Positions 45,846-58,307 are shown, numbered from the stretch's first letter. The stretch is 64,000 nt of DNA from Klebsiella sp. BIGb0138 (GCF_004342285.1 NZ_SMCV01000005.1:186001-250000), one strand, 5' to 3'. Numbers and translations: made by a program. Notes: generated by a model from the sequence alone, not told the origin.

Positions 45846-47279
45846 ATGAAAGTAACGCTGCCGGAGTTTGAACGTGCAGGAGTGTTGGTGGTTGGCGATG
45901 TGATGCTGGACCGCTACTGGTATGGTCCCACCAGTCGTATTTCCCCTGAAGCCCCGGTGCCGGTGGTGAAGGTGGAAACGATCGAAGAACGCCCCGGCGG
46001 CGCGGCAAACGTGGCGATGAATATCGCTTCTCTCGGTGCGACTTCCCGCCTGGTTGGCCTGACCGGGATTGACGACGCCGCGCGTGCGCTCAGTAAAGCG
46101 CTGGCCGACGTCAACGTGAAGTGCGATTTCGTCTCCGTACCGACGCACCCGACCATCACCAAGCTGCGCGTGCTGTCGCGCAACCAGCAGCTGATCCGCC
46201 TTGATTTCGAAGAGGGGTTCTCCGGCGTCGATCCGCAGCCCATGCATGAACGTATTCAGCAGGCGCTGAGCACCATCGGCGCGCTGGTACTGTCTGACTA
46301 TGCGAAAGGCGCGCTGGCCAGCGTCCAGACCATGATTAAGCTGGCGCGTGAGGCGGGCGTACCGGTGCTGATCGACCCGAAAGGCACCGATTTCGAGCGT
46401 TATCGCGGCGCAACGCTGCTGACGCCGAACCTCTCTGAGTTTGAAGCGGTGGCGGGCAAATGTAAGGATGAAGCTGATATTGTCGAACGCGGTCTGAAAA
46501 TTATTGCCGATTTCGAGCTGTCCGCGCTGCTGGTGACCCGTTCCGAACAGGGGATGACGCTGCTGCAGCCGGGCCGACCGCCGCTGCATATGCCGACGCA
46601 GGCGCAGGAAGTGTATGACGTCACCGGCGCCGGTGATACGGTCATTGGCGTGCTGGCGGCGACGCTCGCCTCCGGCAATACGCTGGAAGAGGCCTGCTAC
46701 TTCGCCAACGCGGCGGCAGGCGTCGTGGTCGGCAAGCTGGGGACCTCTACCGTTTCGCCTATCGAACTGGAAAACGCGGTGCGCGGGCGCGCCGAGACCG
46801 GTTTTGGCGTGATGAACGAAGAAGAGCTGAAGCAGGCCGTCGCGGCGGCGCGTAAGCGCGGCGAGAAAGTGGTCATGACCAACGGCGTGTTTGACATTCT
46901 GCACGCCGGTCACGTTTCTTATCTGGCCAATGCGCGCAAGCTCGGCGATCGCCTGATTGTTGCCGTGAACAGCGATGCGTCGACCAAACGTCTGAAAGGG
47001 GAGTCCCGTCCGGTTAACCCGCTGGAGCAGCGGATGATCGTCCTGGGCGCCCTGGAAGCCGTCGACTGGGTGGTCTCCTTTGAAGAAGATACGCCGCAGC
47101 GCCTGATTGCCGGGATCCTGCCGGATCTGCTGGTGAAGGGCGGCGACTATAAGCCGGAGGATATCGCGGGAAGCGAAGAGGTGTGGGCCAACGGTGGTGA
47201 AGTGCTGGTGCTCAACTTCGAAGATGGTTGCTCAACCACCAATATCATCAGGAAGATCCAGAAAGACGGCGGCCAATAG
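45846..47279 (+). CDS. hldE: Bifunctional heptose-7-phosphate kinase / adenylyltransferase HldE
   Basis: A 477-residue enzyme of ADP-L-glycero-D-manno-heptose synthesis for the LPS inner core. Residues 1-318 are a PfkB-type kinase ([26 protein letters not shown] catalytic Asp), and residues 345-477 a cytidylyltransferase-like domain with [11 protein letters not shown] (HxGH). GCAGGAGAG upstream of ATG 45846. A strong terminator follows. Confidence 0.97.
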   Translation: MKVTLPEFERAGVLVVGDVMLDRYWYGPTSRISPEAPVPVVKVETIEERPGGAANVAMNIASLGATSRLVGLTGIDDAARALSKALADVNVKCDFVSVPTHPTITKLRVLSRNQQLIRLDFEEGFSGVDPQPMHERIQQALSTIGALVLSDYAKGALASVQTMIKLAREAGVPVLIDPKGTDFERYRGATLLTPNLSEFEAVAGKCKDEADIVERGLKIIADFELSALLVTRSEQGMTLLQPGRPPLHMPTQAQEVYDVTGAGDTVIGVLAATLASGNTLEEACYFANAAAGVVVGKLGTSTVSPIELENAVRGRAETGFGVMNEEELKQAVAAARKRGEKVVMTNGVFDILHAGHVSYLANARKLGDRLIVAVNSDASTKRLKGESRPVNPLEQRMIVLGALEAVDWVVSFEEDTPQRLIAGILPDLLVKGGDYKPEDIAGSEEVWANGGEVLVLNFEDGCSTTNIIRKIQKDGGQ

Positions 47280-47313
47280 GCGTTTCCCGCACTCGCGGGG
47301 GAATATGAAACCG

Positions 47314-47344
47314 GCCCGCGATCGCCCGATCGCGGGCTTTTTTA
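47314..47344 (+). terminator. hldE terminator
   Basis: GCCCGCGATCG-cc-CGATCGCGGGC followed by TTTTTTT, a textbook intrinsic terminator 35 bases after the stop. Confidence 0.95.
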
Positions 47345-47491
47345 ATTTAATGCTGACAGACATGATGCAGCGCAATAAATATGCGATTAGAGCGCATTTT
47401 TCGTACAGAAAGCGTGTGCGTCAGGGTAAATACTTAAGTGAGTAAAAAGCATATGACCAATCAGAACAGCAACGGCTGAAGGAGTATGCGG

Positions 47492-47701
47492 ATGAATCAC
47501 AACGAACTGTATTTGATGAAGAACTTTGATTTTCTGGCCCTGAGTTTCGCCAGAATGCATACGCAAGGTCATGCCGTTGATCTGCAGGCCATTGTCGGTA
47601 ATATGGATGAAGATCAGCGTGAATGGTTTTGCCAACGGTATGAGCTCTACTGCCGCCAGGTCAGTGAAGAGGTTACACCGGCACCAGAGCTGGAACACTG
47701 A
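47492..47701 (+). CDS. glgS: Surface composition regulator GlgS
   Basis: A 69-residue protein; NFDFLALSFARMHTQG and GNMDEDQREWFCQRY are the GlgS core. In E. coli it lowers flagella and fimbria formation and affects glycogen. ATG 47492 is chosen because AAGGAG ends about seven bases upstream; the ATG at 47486 is too close to it. It is convergent with ubiK. Confidence 0.92.
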   Translation: MNHNELYLMKNFDFLALSFARMHTQGHAVDLQAIVGNMDEDQREWFCQRYELYCRQVSEEVTPAPELEH

Positions 47702-47707
47702 TACAAC

Positions 47708-47733
47708 AACGGGCCTGATGGCCCGTTATTTTT
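47708..47733. terminator. Bidirectional terminator glgS/ubiK
   Basis: AACGGGC-ctgatg-GCCCGTT followed by ATTTTTA, seven bases after the glgS stop. Confidence 0.85.
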
Positions 47734-48001
47734 ACTGCTTCTCTTCGGCGCTCGGAGTGGCCGGGCGGCTTTCGAGATCGCTGATACGCTGCTCCAGCAG
47801 AGCCAGTTTTTCGCGGGTGCGCAGCAGCACCTGAGTCTGCACATCAAACTCTTCGCGGCTTACCAGATCCAGGCGGGTCAGCTGTGACTGGAGCACCTGA
47901 CGGATCTTTTTCTCCACATCTTCCCCAAGATCACGAAGACCTTTCGGCATCGATTCATGGACCTGGCGGGCGATTTGTTCAATTTTTTTCGGGTCAATCA
48001 T
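47732..48001 (-). CDS. ubiK: Ubiquinone biosynthesis accessory factor UbiK (YqiC)
   Basis: An 89-residue BMFP-family protein ([19 protein letters not shown], then a C-terminal coiled coil from about 45 to 80). In E. coli it joins the aerobic ubiquinone synthesis complex via UbiJ. Length and sequence agree with YqiC. It is divergent from ribB. Confidence 0.95.
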   Translation of the reverse strand: MIDPKKIEQIARQVHESMPKGLRDLGEDVEKKIRQVLQSQLTRLDLVSREEFDVQTQVLLRTREKLALLEQRISDLESRPATPSAEEKQ

Positions 48002-48125
48002 GGTGGTTTCCTGCTCTGGTCGATTTACCGCTCATTGTAGTGCGAACGACGCAGCCTATAAACCAAAAATGTTTGAAGCTTATGCATTGCCGATGATAAT
48101 CAATAGCGTTATAGTGATCTTGCTT

Positions 48126-48271
48126 ATTCTCAGGGCGGGGCGAAATTCCCCACCGGCGGTAAATCAACCATCGCGTTGAAAGCCCGCGAGCGCTTTCTGT
48201 GAAAGCAGAAAGGTCAGCAGATCCGGTGTAATTCCGGGGCCGACGGTTAAAGTCCGGATGGGAGAGAGTAA
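48126..48271 (+). promoter_or_regulatory. FMN riboswitch (RFN element) upstream of ribB
   Basis: The conserved RFN blocks are present in order: AGGGCGGGGCGAAATTCCCC, ACCGGCGGTAAAT, AGCCCGCGAGCG, GGTCAGCAGATCCGGT, AATTCCGGGGCCGACGG and GTCCGGATGGGAGAGAGTAA. It binds FMN and represses ribB expression. It begins about 250 bases before the start codon. Confidence 0.96.
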
Positions 48272-48378
48272 CGGCTCAGTCGGGTTTCGATCCGCTTGCG
48301 TTGACTTTTGCCGCTTAACCGGCGCTCCTAAGACTGCCCTGATTCTGGTAACCATAATTTTAATGAGGTTTTTTTACC

Positions 48379-49032
48379 ATGAATCAGACGCTCCTTTCTT
48401 CTTTTGGTACCGCTTTTGAACGTGTGGAACACGCTTTAAATGCACTGCGCGAAGGCCGCGGTGTGATGGTGCTTGACGATGAAGACCGTGAAAACGAAGG
48501 CGACATGATTTTCGCCGCCGAAACCATGACCGTTGAACAGATGGCGCTGACGATTCGTCACGGCAGCGGCATTGTTTGTCTGTGCCTGACCGATGAACGT
48601 CGTAAACAGCTTGACCTGCCGATGATGGTGGAGAACAACACCAGCGCATACGGTACCGGCTTCACCGTGACCATCGAGGCCGCGGAAGGCGTGACTACCG
48701 GGGTTTCCGCTGCTGACCGCGTGACCACCGTGCGTGCGGCGATTGCCGATGGCGCAAAACCTGCCGATCTGAACCGTCCTGGCCACGTTTTCCCGCTGCG
48801 CGCGCAGCCGGGCGGCGTGCTGACCCGCGGTGGCCATACGGAAGCGACTATCGATCTGGTGACGCTGGCGGGCTTCAAGCCGGCTGGCGTACTGTGTGAA
48901 CTGACCAACGACGATGGCTCAATGGCGCGTGCGCCAGAATGCATCGCGTTCGCCCGGCAGCACAATATGGCGGTGGTCACCATTGAAGATCTGGTGGCTT
49001 ACCGTCGTGAACATGAGCGCAAAGCCAGCTGA
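48379..49032 (+). CDS. ribB: 3,4-dihydroxy-2-butanone-4-phosphate synthase
   Basis: A 217-residue enzyme that converts ribulose-5-phosphate to formate and 3,4-dihydroxy-2-butanone-4-phosphate for riboflavin. The active-site motifs [10 protein letters not shown] (near 37-46), [26 protein letters not shown] and TEATIDL are conserved. Same length as E. coli. Controlled by the FMN riboswitch upstream and ended by a terminator at 49052-49075. Confidence 0.97.
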   Translation: MNQTLLSSFGTAFERVEHALNALREGRGVMVLDDEDRENEGDMIFAAETMTVEQMALTIRHGSGIVCLCLTDERRKQLDLPMMVENNTSAYGTGFTVTIEAAEGVTTGVSAADRVTTVRAAIADGAKPADLNRPGHVFPLRAQPGGVLTRGGHTEATIDLVTLAGFKPAGVLCELTNDDGSMARAPECIAFARQHNMAVVTIEDLVAYRREHERKAS

Positions 49033-49051
49033 TCCTGGCCCGCTTCATCGC

Positions 49052-49077
49052 AAAGCCCGCCTTATGGTGGGCTTTGT
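49052..49077 (+). terminator. ribB terminator
   Basis: AAAGCCCGCC-ttat-GGTGGGCTTT (one G-U) followed by GTTGTTTTT. Confidence 0.9.
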
Positions 49078-49089
49078 TGTTTTTGGCCG

Positions 49090-49196
49090 TTAGCCAATCC
49101 CCATCGCCTGCAGCGCAACCAGGCTCAGCCCCATCTCGCCCCGATGAAGGTGGCGCTCCCGGCCAGCAGGGTCAATATTAAGGGGGACGACATCAT
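49090..49196 (-). pseudogene. zupT: zupT remnant: N- and C-termini fused by an internal deletion
   Basis: Read on the minus strand, ATGATG at 49191-49196 (AGGAG upstream) gives SSPLILTLLAGSATFIGA, the first about 20 residues of zinc transporter ZupT. The frame then breaks, and another frame gives GLSLVALQAMGIG ending at TAA 49090-49092, the last about 14 residues of ZupT. More than 200 codons are missing, and the join is out of frame. E. coli has zupT here, between ribB and ygiD, in the same orientation. Alignment to E. coli ZupT is from memory. Confidence 0.85.
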
Positions 49197-49389
49197 TCAG
49201 CTCCTTTGATAATGATTATCATTCATAATATCTGGCTTGCCAGCTAACGGCGAGAGGGAAACAGGGCCCTTTACAGCGAATTACATTCAAATTTTCTGAC
49301 GATCATCATCATGCTTATCTGAGTTTATCCTGATGCAAAAACGCGTAATGTGAAGGCATCACATTTCCTCTTTACTTAAGGATATCACC
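49197..49389. promoter_or_regulatory. ygiD upstream region
   Basis: Contains the Fur-like site and AT-rich DNA (ATTACATTCAAATTTTCTGACG) that should hold the ygiD promoter. CTTAAGGATATCACC ahead of ATG 49390 gives the ribosome-binding site. No other gene. Confidence 0.5.
49208..49223. promoter_or_regulatory. Fur-box-like site upstream of the zupT remnant
   Basis: On the minus strand AATGATAATCATTATC equals 16 consecutive positions of the 19-bp Fur consensus. It sits just before the ribosome-binding site of dead zupT and about 170 bases from ygiD. Confidence 0.7.
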
Positions 49390-50181
49390 ATGTCCCGTAC
49401 CCGAATGCCAGCGTTGTTTTTAGGCCACGGTAGCCCGATGAACGTGCTGGAAGATAACGTCTATACCCGCGCCTGGCGTCATCTTGGCGAAACATTGCCA
49501 CGCCCTAAAGCCATCGTGGTGGTCTCTGCGCACTGGTTTACGCGCGGCACCGGGGTCACGGCTATGGAAACGCCGAAAACGATCCATGATTTCGGCGGCT
49601 TTCCGCAGGCGCTCTACGATACGCACTACCCGGCGCCCGGCTCCCCTGAACTGGCGCAGCGCCTGGTCGAGCTGCTGGCACCGGTACCGGTGACGTTGGA
49701 TAAAGAAGCCTGGGGTTTCGATCACGGTTCATGGGGCGTGCTGATTAAGATGTACCCCGATGCGGATATCCCGATGGTGCAACTGAGCATCGACAGCACC
49801 AAACCAGCAGCGTGGCATCTGGAGATGGGGCGCAAGCTGACCGCGCTTCGCGATGAAGGCATCATGCTGGTGGCGAGCGGTAACGTGGTGCATAACCTGC
49901 GCACCGCGCGCTGGCATGGCGAGAATACGCCTTACCCATGGGCGGAATCATTCAATGAGTATGTGAAAAGCAACCTCCGCTGGAAAGGGCCGGTTGCCGA
50001 GCATCCGCTGGTGAACTATCTGGCGCACGAGGGCGGTTCGCTCTCTAACCCGACGGCGGAGCACTATCTGCCGCTGCTGTACGTGCTCGGCACCTGGGAC
50101 GGCGAAGAGCCGATTTCTATTCCGGTAGAAGGGATGGAGATGGGGTCGTTGAGTATGCTGTCGGTGCTGATTGGGGCATAA
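49390..50181 (+). CDS. ygiD: 4,5-DOPA extradiol dioxygenase YgiD
   Basis: A 263-residue class III extradiol dioxygenase-type enzyme; E. coli YgiD opens the ring of L-DOPA. Metal and active-site histidines are seen in GHGSPMNVLED, SAHWFTRG and later VVHNLRTARWHG; the family uses Zn or Fe. Length as in E. coli. It is transcribed toward ygiC on the opposite strand. Confidence 0.93.
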   Translation: MSRTRMPALFLGHGSPMNVLEDNVYTRAWRHLGETLPRPKAIVVVSAHWFTRGTGVTAMETPKTIHDFGGFPQALYDTHYPAPGSPELAQRLVELLAPVPVTLDKEAWGFDHGSWGVLIKMYPDADIPMVQLSIDSTKPAAWHLEMGRKLTALRDEGIMLVASGNVVHNLRTARWHGENTPYPWAESFNEYVKSNLRWKGPVAEHPLVNYLAHEGGSLSNPTAEHYLPLLYVLGTWDGEEPISIPVEGMEMGSLSMLSVLIGA

Positions 50182-50228
50182 AAGTAACGCGATAACCCCG
50201 GCTGGCGTAAACGCCGCCGGGGAAGATC

Positions 50229-51389
50229 TTATTCGACGAAAATGTGCGGATAGAAACGCGACAGATCCTGGGTAATCAGCGCCCGATCCTCGCGCACGCC
50301 AATCCCGGCAGGTTGGTCGTTAATCAACCAGCTGCCGATCAGCGTATAGCTGTCACCGAACTTCGGCAGCGGATAAAACTCCTGCACGATAGTTCCTTCC
50401 TCACCGTATGGACCCTCTACCGCTTCCAGCACCTTGCCGTTTTCAACGATCGACACGTTCGCGCCTTCGCGGGAGAAAATCGGTTTGATGACGTACTTTT
50501 CCATCTCCGGATGTGCGTCTTCGCTAAACCAGGCCGCCAGCAGGTTAGGGTGGTTCGGGAACATCTCCCACAGCAGCGGGAGCAGCGCTTTATTTGAAAT
50601 GATACTTTTCCACGCCGGCTCCAGCCAGCGGACGCCGGCATCTTCCAGCTTAGTGGAGAACATTTCGCGCAGCATATACTCCCAGGGATAGAGTTTGAAC
50701 AGATTACCGATGACCTGATCCTGCAGATCGGTAAACTGCCCCTTTTCACCCAGGCCGATATCTTCGATATACAGAAACTCGGTGGCGACGCCCGCTTCCG
50801 CGGCGCAGTCCTGCAGATACTGAACGGTACCGCGATCTTCTTCGGTATCGCGGCAGCACGCCATATGCAGCAGCTGGAAGCCAAACTGCTCACGCAGCTC
50901 GCTAAAACGCGCAATCAGCTTTTCCTGCAGGCTGTTGAACTGGTCGCTACCTTGCGGCAACTGGCCGGCATTGAGCTGATCTTCCAGCCAAATCCACTGA
51001 AAGAACGCGGCTTCATACAGCGAAGTCGGCGTATCCGCGTTGTTCTCCAGCAGCTTGGGCTCACCCACGCCATCCCAGGCCAGATCGAGGCGAGAGTAGA
51101 GCGATGGCTGGTTGGTTTTCCACGACTGGCGCACAAAGCCCCAGGTGTGTTTCGGGATGCGAAACTTCGCCATCAGCTCGTCGCTGGCGATCACTTTTTC
51201 CACCGCCTGCAGACACATTTGATGCAGCTCGGCGGTCACCTCTTCGAGCTTCTCTACCTGGGCCAGCGTCAGCTTGTAATAGGCTTCTTCGCTCCAGTAC
51301 GGCTCGCCATACATGGTATGGAAGTTAAAGCCGTATTCGGTCGCCTTTTCGCGCCAGTCCGGGCGCTCCGTGATGCTGATTCTTTCCAT
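50229..51389 (-). CDS. ygiC: ATP-grasp family protein YgiC
   Basis: A 386-residue protein of the glutathionylspermidine synthase C-terminal (ATP-grasp) family. [20 protein letters not shown] and [14 protein letters not shown] are the nucleotide- and metal-binding stretches. E. coli YgiC is related to the synthetase domain of Gsp but its ligase product is not established. It follows ygiB by five bases and both belong to the ygiBC unit behind tolC. Confidence 0.94.
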   Translation of the reverse strand: MERISITERPDWREKATEYGFNFHTMYGEPYWSEEAYYKLTLAQVEKLEEVTAELHQMCLQAVEKVIASDELMAKFRIPKHTWGFVRQSWKTNQPSLYSRLDLAWDGVGEPKLLENNADTPTSLYEAAFFQWIWLEDQLNAGQLPQGSDQFNSLQEKLIARFSELREQFGFQLLHMACCRDTEEDRGTVQYLQDCAAEAGVATEFLYIEDIGLGEKGQFTDLQDQVIGNLFKLYPWEYMLREMFSTKLEDAGVRWLEPAWKSIISNKALLPLLWEMFPNHPNLLAAWFSEDAHPEMEKYVIKPIFSREGANVSIVENGKVLEAVEGPYGEEGTIVQEFYPLPKFGDSYTLIGSWLINDQPAGIGVREDRALITQDLSRFYPHIFVE

Positions 51390-51394
51390 GGTGT

Positions 51395-52063
51395 TTAGCC
51401 GCCCATTGAGCGCGAAGAAGAGGTGCCTGCCGCACTACGCTGCATGGTGGACTGCTTCGCCACCGATTCACCAAACCCGCCGCGGGTTACGGTGCTGGTG
51501 GTGGCCGGTTTTGGCGCCATCGCCGTCTTCGGTACGTTCATTGTGCGGCCGGGCTGCGCGGCGCCGTAGCTCTTACCGCCGGCATCGGTGTACTGACCGT
51601 AGGCCGGGCTGGCCGGGTTTTTCGAGCTGAACAGCGGCTGCTGCGCGCCCATGCCGCCGCCCATCATGCGACCCATCATGTAGCCTGCCATCAGCGGCAT
51701 CCAGAAGCTGCCGCTGCTTTGCGCCTGCGCCTGGTTTTCCGGCGCGACGCCTGCCTGAGCCGGCGCCTGCTGGCACTGGCCTTCACCGAATTCGGCTACG
51801 CAATCTTCACGCGTGGCGTATTTCGGCGCGGTACGTACAGCTTCTTGTTGGGCGTTATTGAATGCGGTGGTGCACTCCGCGCTTTTGTCAGGGTTGGCCG
51901 CAGAGCAGTCGTCGGCATTTTGATACAGAGAAACCGTCTCGTCGCTTTGTTCACAGCCGGCGAGCATAAATACGGCCGTAACGGCAAGAGCGACCGGCGT
52001 CAGATGACGTGCGCTCCAGCTTTTACGGAACGAGGCATGATTAATATTTTTTGTCCGTTTCAT
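51395..52063 (-). CDS. ygiB: DUF1190 lipoprotein-like protein YgiB
   Basis: A 222-residue protein with an N-terminal signal and lipobox LAGC near residue 36, then a cysteine-containing domain ([16 protein letters not shown]) and a C-terminal low-complexity Gly/Ser/Thr tail ([15 protein letters not shown]). Function unknown; conserved with tolC and ygiC in enterobacteria, and reported to be co-transcribed with tolC. Confidence 0.94.
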   Translation of the reverse strand: MKRTKNINHASFRKSWSARHLTPVALAVTAVFMLAGCEQSDETVSLYQNADDCSAANPDKSAECTTAFNNAQQEAVRTAPKYATREDCVAEFGEGQCQQAPAQAGVAPENQAQAQSSGSFWMPLMAGYMMGRMMGGGMGAQQPLFSSKNPASPAYGQYTDAGGKSYGAAQPGRTMNVPKTAMAPKPATTSTVTRGGFGESVAKQSTMQRSAAGTSSSRSMGG

Positions 52064-52234
52064 ATTTGTCTTCCAGGACCCAGTGGTATTGCGGTTTGTT
52101 AACGCTCAGGATAGAGGATGACTGGTGGAAAATGAAGCGAAGAGGGGCGGAAAGCAGGGGATCTTTACGTTGCCTTACGTTTAGCGCTTCGCTTAGCGAA
52201 ATTCGTTAAGCGAAGCGCCTTCACGCAAGGACGA
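52064..52234. other. ygiB-tolC intergenic hairpin region
   Basis: A 15-bp imperfect inverted repeat (GCGCTTCGCTTAGCG / CGTTAAGCGAAGCGC, 52184-52218) follows tolC. Without a U-tract it may be a partial terminator that lets some transcripts read into ygiBC. Confidence 0.55.
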
Positions 52235-53707
52235 TTACTGGCGGAAAGGATTCGTGCCGCTGGTTTTCGTGGTGCGGGTAGCCGCCGGTGTGGCTGCCGG
52301 AGCGGCATTGCCGCTGTAGCCGTCGGCGCTGGCGTCCTGCTGCGGGTTCTCCGGCGCGACGCTATCCGGCGACGTTGCGACAGGTTTGCCCAGCGTATTG
52401 TTCAGCGCAATCAGATCCTGCTCATTCAGCGTACCGAGCGCGGATTTAATGTTCAGCTGGTTGATCAGGTAGTTATAACGCGCGCTGGAGAGCTGCTGTT
52501 TGGCGTTGTACAGCGTGGTTGTGGCATCCAGCACATCCACGATGGTACGTGTACCTACCGAATATCCCGCTTCCATGGCATCAAGTGAGCTCTGCGCAGA
52601 GACCACCGCCTGTTTGTAGGCGTTGATGCTGCTGATAGAAGCATTGATGTTGTTAAAGGAAGAACGAACGGTCTGTACCACGCTACGATGCGAGCTTTCC
52701 AGCTGTTCGCTGGCGCCGACGAAGTTGTACTGCGCCTGTTTCACCTGCGAGTTAACCATCCCGCCCTGATACAGCGGCAGCGAGAAGCTCAGACCGATTT
52801 TATTCTGCCCGACGTCGCTGTCGCCATAGCGCGTTGGGTCGTTGGTTTTAGAACCGTTATAGGAGGTATTGGACACCCCGGTCGAGGCGGTTAAATCCAG
52901 GGTCGGCAGGTGGCCGTCCTGCGCCTGACGAATCTGTTCGCGCGCCAGGTCCTGGTTCAGACGCGCCTGCAGCAGCGACAGGTTGCGGTTTTCCGCTTCC
53001 TTCAGCAGGGCGTTGACCGTCTGCGGCTTGTTGGTTTTAAAACCGTCGACGTTCAGCGACGCCAGCTCCGGATAGTAGTTCCCGGTTACCTGGCGCAGCG
53101 CTTCCACCGCGTTATCGAGATCGTTACGCGCGGTCACTTCGTTCGCCAGCACCGAGTCGTACTGTGAACGGGCGTTCTGCACGTCGGTGATCGCCACGAG
53201 GCCGACGTTAAAGCGTTGGGTGGTCTGATCCAACTGACGATAGATCGCCTGTTTCTGCGCTTCGGTATAGGAGAGCGTATCGATGGCGCTCAGTACGTTA
53301 AAATAAGCCGTAGCGGTGTTGAGGATCAGCGTTTGCTGGTCAGTCTGATAGGTGACGTCCTGAATACCGGCTGCTTTTTCCTGCAGCGTCAGGGCACGCC
53401 ATTTCGACATATCAAACAGCGTTTGCGTGAGCTGCAGCGAGCCGCTGGTGACGTTAGAGTTCACGCCGTTGCTGTCGCGGTAGCCATTGGTGTAGGTATA
53501 ATCCGCGCCCAGACCGAGTTGAGGCAGTAACGGGCTACGTGCTTCGTTGATCTTTTCGAATGCAGCATCGCGATCGGCTGCTGATTTACGCAGGTCAGGG
53601 TTGCTGATACGCGCCTGCTGATAAACCTGCATCAGGTTTTCTGCCTGGCTCATGGCACTGAAGCCAGTCAGGCCCAGGCCGATAAGGATGGGGAAAAATT
53701 TCTTCAT
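52235..53707 (-). CDS. tolC: Outer-membrane efflux channel TolC
   Basis: A 490-residue protein that forms the trimeric outer-membrane channel for AcrAB, other RND/MFS/ABC pumps and type I secretion. Signal peptide MKKFFPILIGLGLTGFSAMS-QAEN; two internal outer-membrane-efflux repeats; periplasmic entrance acidic residues in the second repeat. ATG 53707 is preferred over 53713 by its AGGA spacing. A mar/sox/rob box lies 83 bases upstream. Confidence 0.97.
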   Translation of the reverse strand: MKKFFPILIGLGLTGFSAMSQAENLMQVYQQARISNPDLRKSAADRDAAFEKINEARSPLLPQLGLGADYTYTNGYRDSNGVNSNVTSGSLQLTQTLFDMSKWRALTLQEKAAGIQDVTYQTDQQTLILNTATAYFNVLSAIDTLSYTEAQKQAIYRQLDQTTQRFNVGLVAITDVQNARSQYDSVLANEVTARNDLDNAVEALRQVTGNYYPELASLNVDGFKTNKPQTVNALLKEAENRNLSLLQARLNQDLAREQIRQAQDGHLPTLDLTASTGVSNTSYNGSKTNDPTRYGDSDVGQNKIGLSFSLPLYQGGMVNSQVKQAQYNFVGASEQLESSHRSVVQTVRSSFNNINASISSINAYKQAVVSAQSSLDAMEAGYSVGTRTIVDVLDATTTLYNAKQQLSSARYNYLINQLNIKSALGTLNEQDLIALNNTLGKPVATSPDSVAPENPQQDASADGYSGNAAPAATPAATRTTKTSGTNPFRQ

Positions 53708-53789
53708 TTGCATTCCTTGTTGTGAAGCATAAAGCGCCGCCCAAATTCTAAATATATCTGCTGATTGTATCGACTCTGCCGCGGTAAAA

Positions 53790-53808
53790 AGTTGGCGTTA
53801 CGTGCCAT
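53790..53808 (-). promoter_or_regulatory. Mar/Sox/Rob box upstream of tolC
   Basis: On the minus strand ATGGCACGTAACGCCAACT fits the AYnGCACnnWnnRYYAAAY marbox consensus at all but one defined position. E. coli tolC is activated by MarA, SoxS and Rob through such a site. Confidence 0.8.
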
Positions 53809-53902
53809 CCGGCGGTAATTTGCACCAATCTAACATACAGACTGTAAAACGGTAGCCAAACGGCTTATAAATCCTTACTTTCGGATGCGCAGGACACAGA
53901 CA

Positions 53903-54535
53903 ATGAACAAGCCCAATCAGCAGGGAATTACCTTCTCGAAAAACGATGTAGAAATTATTGCACGCGAAACGCTTTATCGTGGTTTTTTTTCGCTGGATTT
54001 ATACCGCTTTCGCCATCGCCTGTTTAACGGCGGGATGAGCGGCGAAGTGACGCGAGAAATTTTTGAGCGCGGGCATGCCGCCGTCTTGCTACCCTTTGAC
54101 CCGATACGCGATGAGGTTGTGCTGATCGAACAGATTCGCATTGCCGCGTATGATACCAGCGAGAGTCCGTGGCTGCTTGAGATGGTCGCCGGTATGATAG
54201 AAGAAGGGGAAACGCCTGAGGATGTCGCCCGCCGGGAAGCGGTCGAAGAGGCCGGGCTGGACGTTGGGCGGACCAAACCGGTTCTGAGCTATCTGGCAAG
54301 CCCCGGCGGCACCAGCGAAAGGCTGTCGATTCTGGTGGGGGAAGTGGATGCCGCGACGGCCAAAGGCATTCATGGCCTGGCGGATGAACATGAAGACATC
54401 CGGGTGCATGTGGTAAGTCGGGAGCAGGCTTATCAGTGGGTTGAAGAGGGGAAAATCGACAACGCAGCCTCTGTCATCGCCTTGCAATGGCTGCAATTGC
54501 ATTATCACAATTTACGTAATGAGTGGACAAAATGA
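53903..54535 (+). CDS. nudF: ADP-ribose pyrophosphatase NudF
   Basis: A 210-residue Nudix hydrolase that cleaves ADP-ribose to AMP and ribose-5-phosphate. The Nudix box [23 protein letters not shown], quoted here as GMIEEGE and REAVEEAG, is intact and ends with the REx2EE metal-binding pair. ATG 53903 has AGGACA upstream. First gene of nudF-yqiB-cpdA-yqiA-parE; its stop overlaps yqiB. Confidence 0.96.
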   Translation: MNKPNQQGITFSKNDVEIIARETLYRGFFSLDLYRFRHRLFNGGMSGEVTREIFERGHAAVLLPFDPIRDEVVLIEQIRIAAYDTSESPWLLEMVAGMIEEGETPEDVARREAVEEAGLDVGRTKPVLSYLASPGGTSERLSILVGEVDAATAKGIHGLADEHEDIRVHVVSREQAYQWVEEGKIDNAASVIALQWLQLHYHNLRNEWTK

Positions 54536-54954
54536 AGCGTTATACACCTGACTTCCCGGAAATGATGCGCCTGTGTGAAACCAATTTTGCTCAGTTGCGC
54601 CGCCTGTTGCCTCGAACCGATGCGGCCGGCGATGTGGCGGGCTATCAGGTGGGCAATGCGCAATATCGATTAACTATCGTCGAATCGACCCGCTACACTA
54701 CACTGGTGTCGATTGAGCAGACGGTCCCCGCAGTGAGTTACTGGAGCCTGCCGTCAATGACGGTGCGCCTTTATCATGATGCGATGGTGGCTGAAGTGTG
54801 TTCGACTCAGCAGATCTTTCGCTTCAAAGCAAAGTATGATTATCCTAATAAAAAGTTGCATCAACGCGACGAAAAGCATCAAATTAATCAGTTCCTGGCG
54901 GACTGGCTGAGATACTGTTTAGCACATGGAGCGATGGCGATTCCGGTTTGTTAG
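54532..54954 (+). CDS. yqiB: DUF1249 protein YqiB
   Basis: A 140-residue protein of DUF1249 ([37 protein letters not shown]). Function unknown; it is encoded in all enterobacterial parE operons, overlapping nudF by four bases. Confidence 0.95.
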   Translation: MKRYTPDFPEMMRLCETNFAQLRRLLPRTDAAGDVAGYQVGNAQYRLTIVESTRYTTLVSIEQTVPAVSYWSLPSMTVRLYHDAMVAEVCSTQQIFRFKAKYDYPNKKLHQRDEKHQINQFLADWLRYCLAHGAMAIPVC

Positions 54955-54978
54955 CGTCGTGAAACCTAAGGACACCAT

Positions 54979-55806
54979 TTGGAAAGCCTGTTAAATCTGC
55001 CTCTGGCTGGTGAGACCAGAGTCAGGATATTACAAATTACTGATACTCACCTGTTTGCTGAAAAGCATGAAACGCTGTTGGGCATCAATACCTGGGAAAG
55101 CTATCAGGCCGTGCTGGATGCCATCCATGCCTCACAGCGTCAGTGCGATCTGATTGTAGCAACAGGCGATCTGGCACAGGACCATTCAGCCGCGGCCTAT
55201 CAGCACTTCGCTGAGGGCATCGCGAGTTTCGCCGCGCCCTGCGTCTGGCTGCCGGGCAATCATGATTTCCAGCCGGCGATGTACAGCACGCTGCAGGAGT
55301 CCGGCATCTCCCCGGCCAAGCGGGTTCTGCTGGGCGATCGCTGGCAAATCTTGTTGCTGGATAGCCAGGTTTTCGGGGTGCCGCACGGCGAACTGAGCGA
55401 CTTTCAGCTGGAATGGCTGGAGCATAAGCTGGCGGAAGAACCCGAACGATATACGCTGCTGCTGTTGCATCATCATCCGTTGCCTTCGGGCTGTAGCTGG
55501 CTTGATCAGCATAGCCTGCGTAATGCCGGCGCGCTGGACCGCGCGTTGACCGCCTATCCTCGGGTTAAGCATCTGCTCTGCGGGCATATTCACCAGGAGC
55601 TGGACCTCGACTGGAACGGGCGCCGAATGATGGCCACGCCTTCGACCTGCGTGCAGTTTAAGCCGCACTGCGCCAACTTCACGCTGGATACCGTTTCTCC
55701 CGGCTGGCGCTGGCTGGAACTGCATGCCGATGGCACTCTGATCACCGAAGTTTGCCGCCTTGAGGGCGTGAAGTTTCACCCGGATATTGCTTCAGAAGGA
55801 TACTGA
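54979..55806 (+). CDS. cpdA: 3',5'-cyclic-AMP phosphodiesterase CpdA
   Basis: A 275-residue calcineurin-like metallophosphoesterase that hydrolyses cAMP and dampens CRP signalling. Metal ligands are in [32 protein letters not shown] and CGHIHQE. The start is TTG 54979, as in E. coli, a weak codon that may hold expression low. The stop overlaps yqiA (TGATG). Confidence 0.96.
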   Translation: MESLLNLPLAGETRVRILQITDTHLFAEKHETLLGINTWESYQAVLDAIHASQRQCDLIVATGDLAQDHSAAAYQHFAEGIASFAAPCVWLPGNHDFQPAMYSTLQESGISPAKRVLLGDRWQILLLDSQVFGVPHGELSDFQLEWLEHKLAEEPERYTLLLLHHHPLPSGCSWLDQHSLRNAGALDRALTAYPRVKHLLCGHIHQELDLDWNGRRMMATPSTCVQFKPHCANFTLDTVSPGWRWLELHADGTLITEVCRLEGVKFHPDIASEGY

Positions 55807-56381
55807 TGGCTACCCTCCTTTATCTGCATGGTTTTAACAGCTCACCGCGATCGGCCAAAGCGATGGCGCTAAAGGAGTGGCTGGCGCAGACCTCTCCCGA
55901 GATTACGATGGTGGTGCCGGAACTGCCCGCCTATCCGGCAGAGGCGGCGGAATTACTGGAAGCGATTGTCCTCGAACGCGGCGGGGAACCGCTGGGCGTG
56001 GTGGGGTCGTCTCTGGGGGGATACTATGCCACCTGGCTATCGCAGTGTTTTATGCTGCCGACGGTGGTGGTTAACCCGGCGGTACGCCCGTTTGAACTGC
56101 TGAACAATTTTTTGGGCCCCAATGAGAATCCGTACACGGGGCAGCAATATGTGCTAGAGTCTCGCCATATTTACGATCTCAAAGTTATGCAAATCGACCC
56201 GCTGGAAGCGCCTGATTTAATCTGGCTGCTGCAGCAAACGGGCGATGAAGTGCTTGATTACCGCCAGGCCGTTGCTTACTACGCCTCATGCCGGCAGACG
56301 GTAGAGGAGGGCGGCAATCACGCATTTGTCGGCTTTGAAGATCATTTCACTCAGATTATCGATTTTCTGGGTCTGCGTTAA
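55806..56381 (+). CDS. yqiA: Esterase YqiA
   Basis: A 191-residue alpha/beta-hydrolase with the nucleophile elbow GSSLGGYYA (Ser near 75). E. coli YqiA hydrolyses palmitoyl-CoA and short esters. Asp and His of the triad are likely in QTGDEVLDY and GGNHAFVG. It is coupled to cpdA and lies 30 bases before parE. Confidence 0.95.
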   Translation: MATLLYLHGFNSSPRSAKAMALKEWLAQTSPEITMVVPELPAYPAEAAELLEAIVLERGGEPLGVVGSSLGGYYATWLSQCFMLPTVVVNPAVRPFELLNNFLGPNENPYTGQQYVLESRHIYDLKVMQIDPLEAPDLIWLLQQTGDEVLDYRQAVAYYASCRQTVEEGGNHAFVGFEDHFTQIIDFLGLR

Positions 56382-58307
<1,926 letters not shown>

